64,000 bases of DNA from Prorocentrum cordatum (GCA_963575745.1 CAUYUJ010014563.1:87501-151500); one strand, 5' to 3'; shown: positions 1 through 9,574, numbered from the stretch's first letter. Program-made: numbers and translations. The notes: generated by a model not told the origin, from the letters alone.

Positions 1-318
1 CAGCGCCTCTTGAGAGGACTGCCGAGAATGCCGGAGCGCTCCTCAGAAAACCCTGCTGCCAACTCGGAGCTTCTGCGGCAACTCGATTCCGAGGACGTGC
101 ATCGATCCCACCATGAGAGCCTCCTGAGAGGACTGCCGAGAATGCCGGAGCGCTCCTCAGAAGAAAACCCTGCTGCCAACTCGGAGCTTCTGCGGCAACT
201 CGACTCCGAGGACATGCACCGATCCCACCATGAGAGCCTCTCGAGAGGACTGCCGAGAATGCCGGAGCGCTCCTCAGAAAACCCTGCTGCCAACTCGGCC
301 CCTTTATTCCCTACCTAG
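1..318 (+). repeat. Tandem repeat, 114/117-bp unit, open reading frame
   Basis: The unit starts at about 12, 126 and 243, giving periods of 114 and 117 bp. The only length difference is one extra GAA triplet in the second unit. Frame 10-318 stays open and gives a 38/39-residue repeat (RGLPRMPERSSENPAANS, then SELLRQLDSEDVHRSHHESL). Periods that are multiples of three, with an in-frame triplet indel, suggest this was or is coding. I do not recognise the peptide. The array runs off the left edge of the window, so its real length is unknown. A shorter 24-bp duplication (CTCCTTTATTCCCTACCTAG) follows at about 298-345. Confidence 0.75.
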
Positions 319-415
319 GCTCCTTTATTCCCTACCTAGGCTCTGCCTAGAAGGGTTCTTACTTTCTGGCTTAAAAGGGCCGGGCAGTGCTCATCGCCCC
401 GGGCGGTTCCCCCGG

Positions 416-756
416 TCCCCTGGGAGCCAAGCAAAATCAACAGCAAAGGTAAAAGCAAACGCGTGGTTCCCCCAGTTGCGCTCCCTGGGTGCCAAGCAAA
501 AGCAAAAGTGAAGGAAAAAGTGAAGGCAAAAGCGAAGGCAAAGCAAAAGCATAGCATAGCATAGCATATCATAGCATAGCATAGCGCAGTATAGCATAGC
601 GCAACATAGCATAGCATAGCATAGCATAGCCTGGCCTAACCTAGCCTAGTCCAGCATAGCATTGCGCGGCATAGCATAGCATAGCATAGCATAGCAGAGC
701 AGAGCAGAGCAGAGCATAGCGCAGCACAGCATCCACTATTGCTGCTGCTATATATA
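416..756 (+). repeat. Direct repeat copy 1, left part
   Basis: Nearly identical to 3728-4068: GGGAGCCAAGCAAAA, the CAAAAGCAAAAGTGAAGG purine stretch, then an (AGCAT)n tract from about 548 and CACTATTGCTGCTGCTATATA. Together with 1563-1750 it makes one copy of a roughly 530-bp repeat that lies on both sides of the reverse transcriptase remnant at 2124-3760. The second copy, 3728-4256, is uninterrupted. Confidence 0.8.
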
Positions 757-1562
757 TATATTCTCATACGCACCTCTCCGAGGGAGTAGAGCTCAGAGGG
801 GATTAATGCGTCCGTGCGTCCGTGCGTGCGTGCGTCTTCGATTTTCCCGGCCGTTTCGCTAGGGACATCCTCAAAATTCTGAAAATCGGTTGCACCCCTC
901 ACGCAGATCGTGAAGGAGAGGTCCAAAAACACATAGGATTTTCAACATTTTAACATAAAACCTTCAAAAACACATGGTAATTTCAATAATTTTGACCCCG
1001 ATTCTCAGAGAATGGCGGTTTCGCCTGAGACATCCTCCCAAAATCGAGCCCCAGACCCCTCCTCGGAGCCTCCTGGGGGCCTCCTGGAACCTCCTGGGGC
1101 CTCCTGGGGCTTTCTGGACCTTCTGGTACCCCAGACCCCGCCTCGGAGCCTCCTGGAGTTCTCCTGGGCCTGCTGAGGCCGCCTGGGGCCTCCTGGGGCC
1201 TCCTGGGGCTTCAGAACTACATGCACACACAGAGACACAAACCACGCCCAGCACATTACACGCTAGACAAACACAACATACACACAACAACACCGACAAC
1301 ACACAAAAAGCACGCACCACACAAAAAGCACACATCACACACACACACACACACAACACTCACAATCCTGGGGCATCCCGGAGCCTCTTCTGGTATCCAA
1401 GTCGGGCCTCCTGAGGCTTCCTGGGGGGCCCTGGTATACACATCGCAAGGTGTGGCAACCCCACTTGCGCTCGAGTGCGACTTCGCTGTTGCATGTCACT
1501 CTTGCTTCAAACGCCACTTCAGCTTGTTGTATGAGCCTGGGCACACACGTGCCACTTGTATA
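757..1562. mobile_element. About 800-bp insertion splitting direct repeat copy 1
   Basis: Copy 2 of the flanking repeat passes directly from the TATATATA stretch to TTATATGTGTGTGCGCACG at about 4060-4080. In copy 1 these two sequences are separated by this segment, so it is either an insertion here or a deletion in copy 2. It holds a CCTCCTGGGG-type degenerate repeat at about 1060-1210 and a CA-rich stretch at 1220-1365. I see no coding domain and no clear terminal repeats; the junctions are AT-rich and hard to place exactly. Confidence 0.55.
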
Positions 1563-1750
1563 ATTATATGTGTGTGCGCACGTATGTTCCATGAACGTTG
1601 TCCGTTTGTGGGCCATCTTGAGCCCTACTAATGTTGCTTTCCTAGAGGCTCCTACGAATGCTGCTTTCCCAAAGGCTCCAACTCCTAGGTAGGGTCGCAC
1701 TGGGATAATTCCCACAAGGTTGAACTTCGAAATCCCATTAGAAACCTAAG
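1563..1750 (+). repeat. Direct repeat copy 1, right part
   Basis: Matches 4072-4256, from ATGTGTGTGCGCACGTATG through the CCTACTAATGTTGCTTTCC duplication to TTCGAAATCCCATTAGAAAC, with only scattered substitutions. It is the continuation of 416-756 after the inserted segment. Confidence 0.8.
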
Positions 1751-1753
1751 ACG

Positions 1754-2123
1754 GTGTGATGAATAGAATTTTGTCCAACTTCGCAATGAAATGGCCCTGC
1801 AGGACTTTGCGAAACCTGCAAGTGGCCTCGCTCGCTGAGCGCTCTGGGCCGAAACGGCTACGCATGCGCATACATCACAGCTCAGGGGAACCAGATTGTT
1901 ACGACAGATTTGTACAATTTGCTCCCTGATGGGCTCTTGCGCCCAAAAGCTAAGCTATGAAACCGCCACCTACCCCAACCTACCAACCGTTAAGTCACTT
2001 ATTGAAACACGTCCAGAACCGCATTGGCCTCGGACCTGTTGACGTCTACAAGACGGTGCAGGAGATGTCTGGAGCTAAATTTAAACGAAAACCGCACTCT
2101 CACCCCCACATCCCTGCAAAGAT
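1754..2123. other. No gene recognised
   Basis: Unique, moderate-GC sequence between the right part of direct repeat copy 1 and the end of the reverse transcriptase remnant. It may be the 3' untranslated part of that minus-strand element. I see no conserved motif in it. Confidence 0.4.
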
Positions 2124-3760
2124 TCACCACCCTTTGGGAAGGGCGAATTCCCATTCGCCGTGGTAAGGGAGGACTAAAAAAGACTGCACCTGGTCGCGCA
2201 GGGTACGCACCGTTCTGAAATTGCTGGGGCTGGGCAAACTACCGTTGGTTGAAACGTACTGCCGCGAAAAGGACTGCACCTTCTTCCGTGCAATGCGAGA
2301 GTTGCTGCACAGTTCTGTAAAACGCTTGACCATGCTTTTAGGCCACGCTGCATGCACGTGCGTGGGATGAGCACTGGAACAGAGGAGGGGGGTGTAGAGG
2401 GACGTGGGCTTCACATGCACGCGGAAATCAAGAAATCCAGTGTGGTGCCACCGCACGCCCTTATACAACACCACGACTCATATGACGGCCGAGATCTCGG
2501 AAACAGATTCCGTCTTCAACCTGAAGAAACGGCTCTTCATCCTCAATATATCAAGCGGTCGGTCCACTCTTGTCCGATTTGCGCCGCTGACGATAAAGAG
2601 AACATCATCTTTGAAGCGTCAGCAGAATCGAATGCCAAATCTCTGCGTAAACCGTTCATTGTTCATCACCCCCTCCTCCACCATGAAGTGGAATGCAGTA
2701 TCGCTCACTTCTCCACTACAGCCGAGCCCCATGCCTGTTCCTATCTTCACCGTCCAGGAAACATTCGGCACGCCTTCCACTTGCACAATCTGGTTGCGCA
2801 GAATTGCACGGAGCATGATTTTGAAGGCAGTCCTTTCGCTGCCCTCTGGCACGCCCCTGCTGGAGTACTCGACGAGGTCATTGTGCTGACCACTCATGTA
2901 GAAGTCTTTGATGTCTATCTTTATCAGGATGTCATCGGCCGCGCACTTCATGAACTTGATGCGCTGCAGGAGGTCTCTACTGTCTCGTAAGATATGGGGT
3001 TGCGTCTTGATGAATTTCTTCAATGTGCCAGACACCCATTTCATTCCACCTTTCATAGGGTTGCATGGGGATGCGTGCAATGGTCTGAGTTCTACTCCGC
3101 CGACGTCTTTGTGAGACTTGATGGTGGCTTTCATCTTGGATACCATGCCCGTTGCACCACCTCTTGCCCACGAAAGCATAGCGAAGATGAAACGCTTGTC
3201 CTGTAAGGCGCCTGCTTCCTCATGGACTGCAGACCGGTAGTCATCGAAATATTCATCCGCCATGTCGTGTTCCAACTGTCTGTATTTGTCACTCTGAGTC
3301 AACCGTACTTTCTCTAAGACGATGGCCCACTTATTGATTAGGCAAAATCCCCCATCCTTGTCCGTCGGCAAAACGCCCATGTCCCCTCGACGGAGAATCG
3401 AGAATGCAAGCCGGTGCACCTCGCAAAAAATGGCGATGGAAGCACGTCTGCTTGAGAACTTCCCTCTTGCACGCCTGCACTCTTGCCAAACGCCGTCAAC
3501 CACTTCGGATATGAAAGCGTTCTGCGAATCAGAGATGGGGAAGTTACACACGGGCGTGGAAGCAAAGTTAGCGCGGAACCGTCTGAACGGGTTATCGTCA
3601 ACATCTTCGCCCTGAGCCGAAGGTTGGTTGACGCCAAAATAGAATCTCCAGTGCTGCTTGTTCGCCCATTGTCGCAAGCATGTGGAAATTCGTGCACGGT
3701 CAGGAGCATGTGGAAATTCGTGCAAGGTCTCCTGGGAGCCAAGCAAAAGCAACAGCAAAG
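2124..3760 (-). pseudogene. Reverse transcriptase remnant, Penelope-like or related
   Basis: Minus-strand frame open from the upstream direct repeat at about 3760 down to 2126, except for TGA codons at 2621-2619 and 2480-2478. Visible landmarks in order: a thumb/finger-like segment with LPTDKDGGFCLINKWA, a region ending KTQPHILRDSRDLLQRIKFM, RT motif A as IKIDIKDFYMSG near 2900, motif B as GMGLGCSGEVSDTAFHF near 2720, and, just after the first TGA, motif C as RFKDDVLFIV near 2590-2615. Downstream follow YKGVRWHHTGFLDF and SSAHPTHVHAAWPKS. The LPxDK segment and the weak motif B suggest a Penelope-like element, but I see no GIY-YIG nuclease, so class assignment is tentative. Flanking direct repeats of about 530 bp would fit the pseudo-LTRs of that class. 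In-frame stops make it probably inactive unless UGA is read through. Confidence 0.75.
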
Positions 3761-4256
3761 GTAAAAGCAAATGCGTGGTTCCCCCAGTTGCGCTCCCTGG
3801 GTGCCAAGCAAAAGCAAAAGTGAAGGCAAAAGTGAAGGCAAAAGCGAAGGCAAAGCAAAAGCATAGCATGGCATATCATAGCATAGCGCAGCATAGCATA
3901 GCGCAACATAGCATAGCATAGCATAGCCTAGCCTAGCCTAGCCTAGCCTAGCCCAGCATAGCATTGCGCAGCATAGCATAGCATAGCATTGCATAGCAGA
4001 GCAGAGCAGAACAGAGCATAGCATAGCATAGCGCAGCACAGCATCCACTATTGCCGCTGCTATATATATACTTATATGTGTGTGCGCACGTATGTTCCAT
4101 GAACGTTGTCCGCCTGTGGGCCATCTTGAGCCCTACTAATGTTGCTTTCCTAGAGGCTCCTACTAATGTTGCTTTCCTAAAGGCTCCAACTCCTAGGTAG
4201 GGTCGCACTGGGATAATTTCCACAAGGTTGAACTTCGAAATCCCATTGGAAACCTA
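3728..4256 (+). repeat. Direct repeat copy 2, uninterrupted
   Basis: Uninterrupted version of the repeat at 416-756 plus 1563-1750, in the same orientation. It contains (AGCAT)n at about 3863-4035, a TATATATA stretch near 4060, and the conserved tail to AAATCCCATTGGAAACCTAA. It lies just upstream (in minus-strand sense) of the reverse transcriptase remnant. Confidence 0.8.
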
Positions 4257-4600
4257 ACAACAAACTAAGACAAACTGCAAAACAAGTAAGGAGCACTGAG
4301 CCCCTCCCCAACGAAAAGGGTTCCTTCTTCAGCGGTCCAACTGTAACCGAGATCGCGAAGACCACGCAGTCGACCAGCTGGTTTACCAGTCCGCAGGTAT
4401 CGAGAGAGGCGTCCACGCACCGCACGGCGGCTGCCGCAGGATGCGCGAAAGGAGTCCACCGGAGCCGCCGAACCTCTGAGCCCAAGGGGCCAAACATTAC
4501 AGGCCACCTTCGCTGTGGTTGCTGCCCATCGTTCGGAGTTCTGGGCTTCCCTCGCTCGTGGCGAAGGAGCAGGCGTTCGGGGGGCGGGTGGGCAAACAAC
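4257..4600. other. No gene recognised
   Basis: Open frames exist on the minus strand here (4599-4177 and 4507-4265), but their translations show no domain I recognise. Base composition resembles the rest of the intergenic DNA. Confidence 0.35.
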
Positions 4601-4830
4601 CTGGCGAACGTGACCCTCGTGATCCTCGAACTCCGATCAAGTGACCCTCGAACCTAGATCCTCGATCCTCGATCATCAAGCCTCGATCCTCGAACCTCGA
4701 TGCTCAACCTTACGGCATCGATACTCGAGCCTCGAGCCTCGATACTCAGGACTGTGAGCCTCAAATCTTGATCCTCGATCCTCGACCCTCGATCCTGGAT
4801 CCTCGAGCCGAGCCTCGAATTGGAGGCCTC
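4601..4830. repeat. CCTCGATCCTCGA minisatellite
   Basis: Degenerate tandem repeats of a 7-13-bp unit built from CCTCGA (CCTCGATCCTCGAACCTCGA and variants). The same motif recurs at 10895-11010 and 11105-11195, and in short runs near 12495 and 13165, so it is a dispersed simple repeat. Confidence 0.8.
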
Positions 4831-5290
4831 CCAAATGAGGCTGGCTGGAGTAGCTGCGGTCGGAGGATCGAACCGCATCGCGAGCATCGCAGGTGAATCG
4901 GCGACGTCTAGATGAAGAAAACGAGTCTCTAAATCACGCAGCCTCACCGATGCATCGGCGATGCGAGTCGATCCCCGCTTTGGGCCTGGACGAGCCTTGC
5001 ACGTAAGGGCCCAAAGGCCTCGGGCCCTTCCCCAGGGCCAGCTTGTTCGGGGGGGCGTAAAGTGGGATAGGGACACAGGTGGGGTTAGAGGAAAATCGCT
5101 CTAGACGGCCCCTAGAAAAAGAAAATGAGAGCCTCCAGCTGGGTCCCCTAACCCCACCTTAGGATAACCACCCTCCCCTCTACGAGCTCCCAAGCTTCCG
5201 CCACGGATCCCTTCTGAATGGTCCTGGGGCCCAGTACAACGGACTGCGGGGGCCGACACCGAAGGAACGCGCCCGGAACGAGACGAGCAC
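4831..5290. other. No gene recognised
   Basis: Unassigned sequence between the CCTCGA repeat and the GGA tract. Several minus-strand frames are open, but none shows a recognisable domain. Confidence 0.35.
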
Positions 5291-5301
5291 CACGCGCTGC
5301 C

Positions 5302-5480
5302 AGGGAGGAGGAGGAGGAGGAGGAGGAGGAGGAGGAGGAGGGAGGAGGAGGGGAATGACTGAGGAGGAGGAGGGAGGAGGAGGAGGAGGAAAAGGAGGAG
5401 GAGGAGGAGGAGGAGGAGGGGGAGGAGGGGGAGAAGGAGGAGAGGGAGAGGAGGAGAAGGAGGAGGAAGAGGAGGGGGAG
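5302..5480. repeat. GGA-rich trinucleotide tract
   Basis: Almost pure (GGA)n with interruptions such as GGAATGACT and GGAAAA. All long open frames over it on both strands (poly-Glu, poly-Arg, poly-Ser, poly-Pro) are artefacts of the repeat. It faces an opposite TCC tract at 5662-5960 across about 180 bp of GC-rich sequence. Confidence 0.9.
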
Positions 5481-5661
5481 CACCGCGAGCCCCTCTGAAC
5501 TTTTCTCTGCCCGCGAGGCGGGGGGAGTTCCGGGAGCGCCGCGCGCGCCGCATTTCCGTGCGCGCGCACGTCCAGCGAGGGGGCCGCTATCGGCGGGCGC
5601 CGCCAGAGCTCCCGAGGGCGGCCCGCGGCGGACTTCGGGCGAACGCCGCCTCGGTTCCTGC

Positions 5662-5960
5662 ATGTCCTCCTCCTCCTCCTCCTCCTCCTCCTCCTCCTCC
5701 TCCTCCTCCTCCTCCTCCTCCTCCTCCTCCTCCTCCTCCCTCTCCCTCTCCTCCTCTCCTCCCCCTCCTCTTCCTCCTCCTCCTCCTCCTCTTCCTCCCC
5801 TCCTCCTCCTCCTCCTCCTCCTCCTCCTCCTATTCCTCCTCCTCCTCCTCCTCCTCCTCCTCCTCCTCCTCTTCCTCCTCCTCCTCTTTCTCCTCCTCCT
5901 CCTCCTCCTGGTCCTCCTCCTCCTCCTCCTCCTCCTCCTCCACCTCCTCCTCCTCCTCCT
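5662..5960. repeat. TCC-rich trinucleotide tract
   Basis: About 300 bp of (TCC)n with a few TAT, TTC and GGT interruptions. It is complementary in sense to the GGA tract at 5302-5480, so the two could pair as a long imperfect hairpin or form triplex DNA. Confidence 0.9.
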
Positions 5961-6061
5961 CCCCGTGCGGGGGCCCACCGAGCTCTGGCGTAGTGGCGGG
6001 GCAGCAGCAAGCAAAGACGGCCCGAGGACCAGAGTAGCTGCACGAACACAAGCGTTCGCAG

Positions 6062-6155
6062 GCGCGCGCGCGGACTTCTTGGATCGGCGCTGGAGCGCGC
6101 TTCGCGCGCCAAGAGAGGAGTCCAGCGCCGATCCAAGAGATTCGCGCGGGCCTCC
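6062..6155. mobile_element. Inverted-repeat element, introner-like family 1, copy A
   Basis: Left arm CGCGGACTTCTTGGATCGGC followed by GCTGGA; right arm TCCAGCGCCGATCCAAGAGA followed by TTCGCGCGGGCC. The arms are inverted copies of about 30 bp around a short GC loop. The same arm sequence occurs inside the VWD-gene intron at 27075-27200, at 16096-16225, and at 61166-61853. There is no protein, so it is a small non-autonomous foldback or MITE-like element. Confidence 0.65.
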
Positions 6156-6194
6156 TTCAGCGCAGCCAGGCAGCCTCCTCAACCCCACTCCCCG

Positions 6195-6300
6195 GGTGAT
6201 GGGGGAGGAGGGGGGTGAAGGATGAAGGTGGAGGGAGGAGGAGAAAGGACGAGGAGGAGGAGGCAGGAGGGCAGGAGGCGGTGGACGAGGTAGGGCTTGG
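6195..6300. repeat. GGA-rich tract
   Basis: Short purine-rich stretch (GGAGGAGG with GAAGG interruptions). It has no coding potential beyond repeat artefacts. Confidence 0.7.
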
Positions 6301-6509
6301 TGATGGCTGTTGCCGATGAAGCAGTTGTATGTGTCCAAGCATGTGTGCCAGCCTGGTAGCAGTAAAGAATCGTTTGGGAAACGGTTGGTGCATGTGTTGT
6401 CGGCTGTGTTGTAATAGCACTGCGTAATGCCAATCAGCGCATCAGCCAGCCTCCCAACAGCCGCACCGACTTCAGGCTACGGACGCCGAAACTGCCGGGG
6501 ATGAGGAGA

Positions 6510-6845
6510 CCAGCGCGCTCAACCGCAGCGACCACCGCACCGAGCTGGTCTCCGAAAGTGGCACAGGAGATGAACCCGACGAAGGCCGGGCACGTAAGAC
6601 ACCCAGGACGTCAGAACAAAGGGGAGGATCGTCCTCAACAGGCCGGGACGCTACACGCCAGCGCAGAATCTGGCGATCGAGGGGGAGGAAGCTCCTCGTC
6701 GGCCCAGCGCCTGGGCATCGCCAACCAAGAAGCGCCCCAGCGACATAGAACCCCGCAGATCGACCCTGGATATACTCGCCATCGCGACCCCCATGAGGCG
6801 GCCTACATGGTGCCTCGGATGCAGATCAGCTGGCATCGCACGTGG
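6510..6845 (+). pseudogene. Partial copy of the unrecognised protein found at 46.4-46.8 kb
   Basis: This stretch matches the reverse complement of 46420-46755 over about 330 bp (for example AACCGCAGCGACCACCGCACC and the later CTCGCCATCGCGACCCCCA and GATCAGCTGGCATCGC segments). In the plus frame starting at 6501 it reads SAESGDRGGGSSSSAQRLGI and YTRHRDPHEAAYMVP, ending RMQISWHRTW. The 46-kb copy reads the same track and continues past ISWHRAW, whereas here the similarity stops where the GT-rich microsatellite begins at about 6850, so this copy is truncated. Function is unknown. Two diverged copies in opposite orientation in one window suggest a dispersed multicopy family, perhaps part of a transposon. 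Confidence 0.6.
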
Positions 6846-6854
6846 AAATGCGGT

Positions 6855-7214
6855 GGTGGTGTGGTGCGTGTATGTGTGTGTGTGCGCGTGTGCGCGTGTG
6901 CTGTGATGTGGCGTCTTGGTGGTTTGGTGGTGGGTCAGGTGCGTGCGTGCGTGATGGCGGTGGTGGTGGTGGCGGTGGTGGTGGTGGTGGTGTGTGTGTG
7001 TGCGTGTGTGTGCGTGTGTCTGTATGTATGTATGTATGTATGTATGCATGCATGCATGCATGCATGCATGCATGCATGCATGCATGCATGCATGCATGTA
7101 TGTATGTGTGTGTGTCTGTATGTATGTATGTATGTATGTATGTATGTATGTATGCATGTATGTATGTATGTATGCATGCATGCATGCATGCATGTATGTA
7201 TGTATGTATGTATG

Positions 7215-7248
<34 letters not shown>

Positions 7249-7284
7249 TGTATGTATGTATGTATGTATGTATGTATGTATGTG

Positions 7285-7368
<84 letters not shown>

Positions 7369-7505
7369 TGTGTGCGTGCGTGTGTGTCTGTGTGTGCGCG
7401 CGTGTGATGTGGTGTGACGCGGTGTAGCGTGGTGGTGGTGGGTGGGGTAGTGCGGTGGTGGTGGCGGTGCGCGGTGGTGGTGCGCGTGCGTGCGTGCGTG
7501 CGTTG
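6855..7505. repeat. Compound GT / TATG / CATG / GTGC microsatellite
   Basis: Ordered blocks: GT- and GGT-rich (6855-7020), (GTAT)n and (GCAT)n alternating (7021-7281), then (GTGC)n (7282-7375), then GT-rich again. Open frames reading MYVCMYVC, HTYIHTYI or RACVRACV are artefacts of the four-base period. Confidence 0.95.
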
Positions 7506-7930
7506 GTGGGTGGAAGTGGCGGCGGGCGCGCGCGCGGCGGGGCGGGGCGCGGCGCGGCGCGGCGGTGGCGGGCGGATGGGTGCGCGAGAAAGAGGCCCGC
7601 GCTGGGGCGAGAACGCCATCCTGAACGACGGAGGCAAAACACCGATCCGAAAATGAAGCCCACGCTGCAGCGGGAGCACGATTCGGAACGATTCGGGAGC
7701 AGAAATGAGGCCGGCGCCTCAGCGAGAGCAGCATTGTTTTAATAAAAATAGTATGAATATTACTATTATTATTACTATTATTATTATCATTATTATTATA
7801 ATTATAAAATGCGAAAACACAACTCCGGGGAATCGCGCGCGTAAAAAACAGCACGCGGGGGAGGGGGGTGCCGAATGCGCAAAAGACGCCATCGGGGGAA
7901 GAGGGAGAGTAGTAATTCACATTGAGTAAC
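7506..7930. other. GC-rich then AT-rich flank, no gene
   Basis: GGCGCG-rich stretch to about 7570, then two short similar pieces ending GCAGCGGGAGCACG and CAGCGAGAGCAGCA near 7670 and 7725, followed by an ATT-type AT-rich run (7738-7808). No coding feature is visible. Confidence 0.5.
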
Positions 7931-7931
7931 T

Positions 7932-7985
7932 GTGGAGGAGGAGGAGGAGGAGGAGGAGGAGGAGGAGGAGGGGGAGGAGGAGGCG
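7932..7985. repeat. GGA tract
   Basis: (GGA)n, about 50 bp. Confidence 0.9.
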
Positions 7986-7989
7986 GACC

Positions 7990-8560
7990 AGGACTCGAGC
8001 GCGCGCGTCGCCCCTGCTATCTTGGCGGGGCACTGCGCCACGTATCTTGGCGCGCCCTTCACATTGAGACTGGATGCGCACTGCGCAAGATACAACGTTG
8101 AGACGCAATGCCCAGCGACGCAAGCAACGCGCGAAACTGCCCGCGTATCTTCATATCTCGGCGAACAGGCCCAGGGGTGCGGGAGTCGCCGCCCTGCGAG
8201 GAGCAGATGAAGAGGGCCCGAAGCAAGGCTGCGAAGTTCGCTCGGACGCTGGAACTGGGCCAGCTGGGTGATGACACACTCGAGGCGCATGAGGTCGCCA
8301 AGGAAAAAAGGGGCGGAAGCCGCGACGAGGTTCAGCGGGAACGCAACATATGATGGCTAGTGCAATCGCGGCGTGGCCCCGCCGAGATCGTTTCCCCCGG
8401 TCCCATTGTCTCGCGTGGGGCCCAGCTTCCCGCGCCCCCTCGCCATTCCAAATACGACAGGTTCATCCGCGGCGTCGTCGGGGAAAAAAGGATAATGGTC
8501 AGCTGATGATCAAACCAGACGCGAACGTCATCATGGACTCCCACTAGTGCGTTGTTGTAT
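7990..8560. other. No gene recognised
   Basis: GC-rich sequence with many GCGC and TGCGCA dinucleotide patterns. Overlapping frames are open on both strands but show no recognisable domain. Confidence 0.35.
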
Positions 8561-8568
8561 ATTTCAGC

Positions 8569-9546
8569 ATGCGTGCGACACGTGCACATTGCATATTGCC
8601 TGTGCCATGGCATGTTGCGCTGCGTTTGTGCCCGCGCGCTTACTTGCCGCCGTGGGAAGCACTCGCTGAGCATTCTTTCCAAACAAAAGAGCTGTGGTTG
8701 ATGGGAACTGGCTGGCTCATGAAGCTTGCTCCAGGGCAGTGGCCGAATATGGGCGTCGATGCGTGGGAATGGGTCTCTACTGATTATGCGAAATCATATG
8801 TTATGCGCACGCCTTATGACATGATGGTTTCACAGCGCGCTATTGCACTTGCACGCGGTGCCAATTTCGACGGAGACGTCATATTCCATCACAACCAGCT
8901 GCCGCGTAAAAATTGGTCGTTGCCCGGCCAGGAGCGGCGCACCATCGAGCAGACGAAGAACTCACCAAAAGGTCCGTTGGTTGAGGGTGTCTGCGTGGTC
9001 AGGTGCGCTATTATTAATTGGAAGGCTCGCGCGGGCGCATGCGCGTGTAGCTCTGCGTTTGCATGTGCGTTCGCATATGTACCTGCCCGCATATGCTTAC
9101 ACGCGCGCGTCCGATGTCAGTCGCGCGTCGCGCGGGCGGTTTCGGCGCAGGCAGCGCGCAAGGCTGGCGTCGACGAAGGCTGTATCAAGACGTTCGCGAC
9201 AGATGCTGGGCAGGACTATTCGTACTACCACGGGGCTAAGACGTCGAAAATCAAAGAGGACTCGAGGGCCATCGCGCGCGACAAGAGCGGCGGCGCGGAC
9301 AAGGATGCGCTGGAGAGGCTCAACGCCTTGCTCGACGAGTTCGATTGGGGCTGGGGGGCTGGGGGCAGCCGTGGCAAGGCTGGCAGGAGTGGCGGCAATA
9401 TGCTGACCAACAAGGATCAGAAGGACGCCCTCGCTTGCATCTTGCGTTTGCGCGCGCGCCCCCATGCTGTGCGCAATTTTGCAGCGCGCGTTGCGCATTG
9501 TATCTGGGCGCGCACTCGCAGCGCTACTGTGAGGCGCAGCAACTGA
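8569..9546 (+). CDS. Orphan ORF, 325 residues, function unknown
   Basis: Open plus frame of 325 codons ending TGA at 9544-9546. The stretch at 8680-8990 is less GC-biased and reads like ordinary protein (ELWLMGTGWLMKLAPGQW, VSTDYAKSYVMRTPYDMM, FDGDVIFHHNQLPRKNWS), and 9150-9420 has DEGCIKTFATDAGQDYSYYH and a charged ALERLNALLDEFDWGW. Between them, at about 9000-9150, the translation becomes Ala/Cys/Arg-rich and the DNA turns into GCGC-type repeat. That part could be an unspliced intron, since the stretch ends ...GGCGCAG before GCAGCGCGCAAG. I do not recognise the family. No signal peptide or membrane segment stands out. It may be a real exon-containing gene or a fragment of a mobile element; the start codon is uncertain because the first 30 residues are low quality. 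Confidence 0.4.
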   Translation: MRATRAHCILPVPWHVALRLCPRAYLPPWEALAEHSFQTKELWLMGTGWLMKLAPGQWPNMGVDAWEWVSTDYAKSYVMRTPYDMMVSQRAIALARGANFDGDVIFHHNQLPRKNWSLPGQERRTIEQTKNSPKGPLVEGVCVVRCAIINWKARAGACACSSAFACAFAYVPARICLHARVRCQSRVARAVSAQAARKAGVDEGCIKTFATDAGQDYSYYHGAKTSKIKEDSRAIARDKSGGADKDALERLNALLDEFDWGWGAGGSRGKAGRSGGNMLTNKDQKDALACILRLRARPHAVRNFAARVAHCIWARTRSATVRRSN

Positions 9547-9574
9547 TCGCAGCGCCTCGCCATGGCTATAACGA

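Noticed and set aside
5148-6338. Long minus-strand frames of 396 and 318 codons, and plus frames, over the GGA/TCC tracts
   Set aside because: Translations are poly-Arg, poly-Glu, poly-Pro or poly-Ser and follow only from the trinucleotide repeat.
6651-7920. Several overlapping 137-364-codon frames rich in MYVC or HTYI
   Set aside because: Artefacts of tetranucleotide repeats that keep all frames open on both strands.
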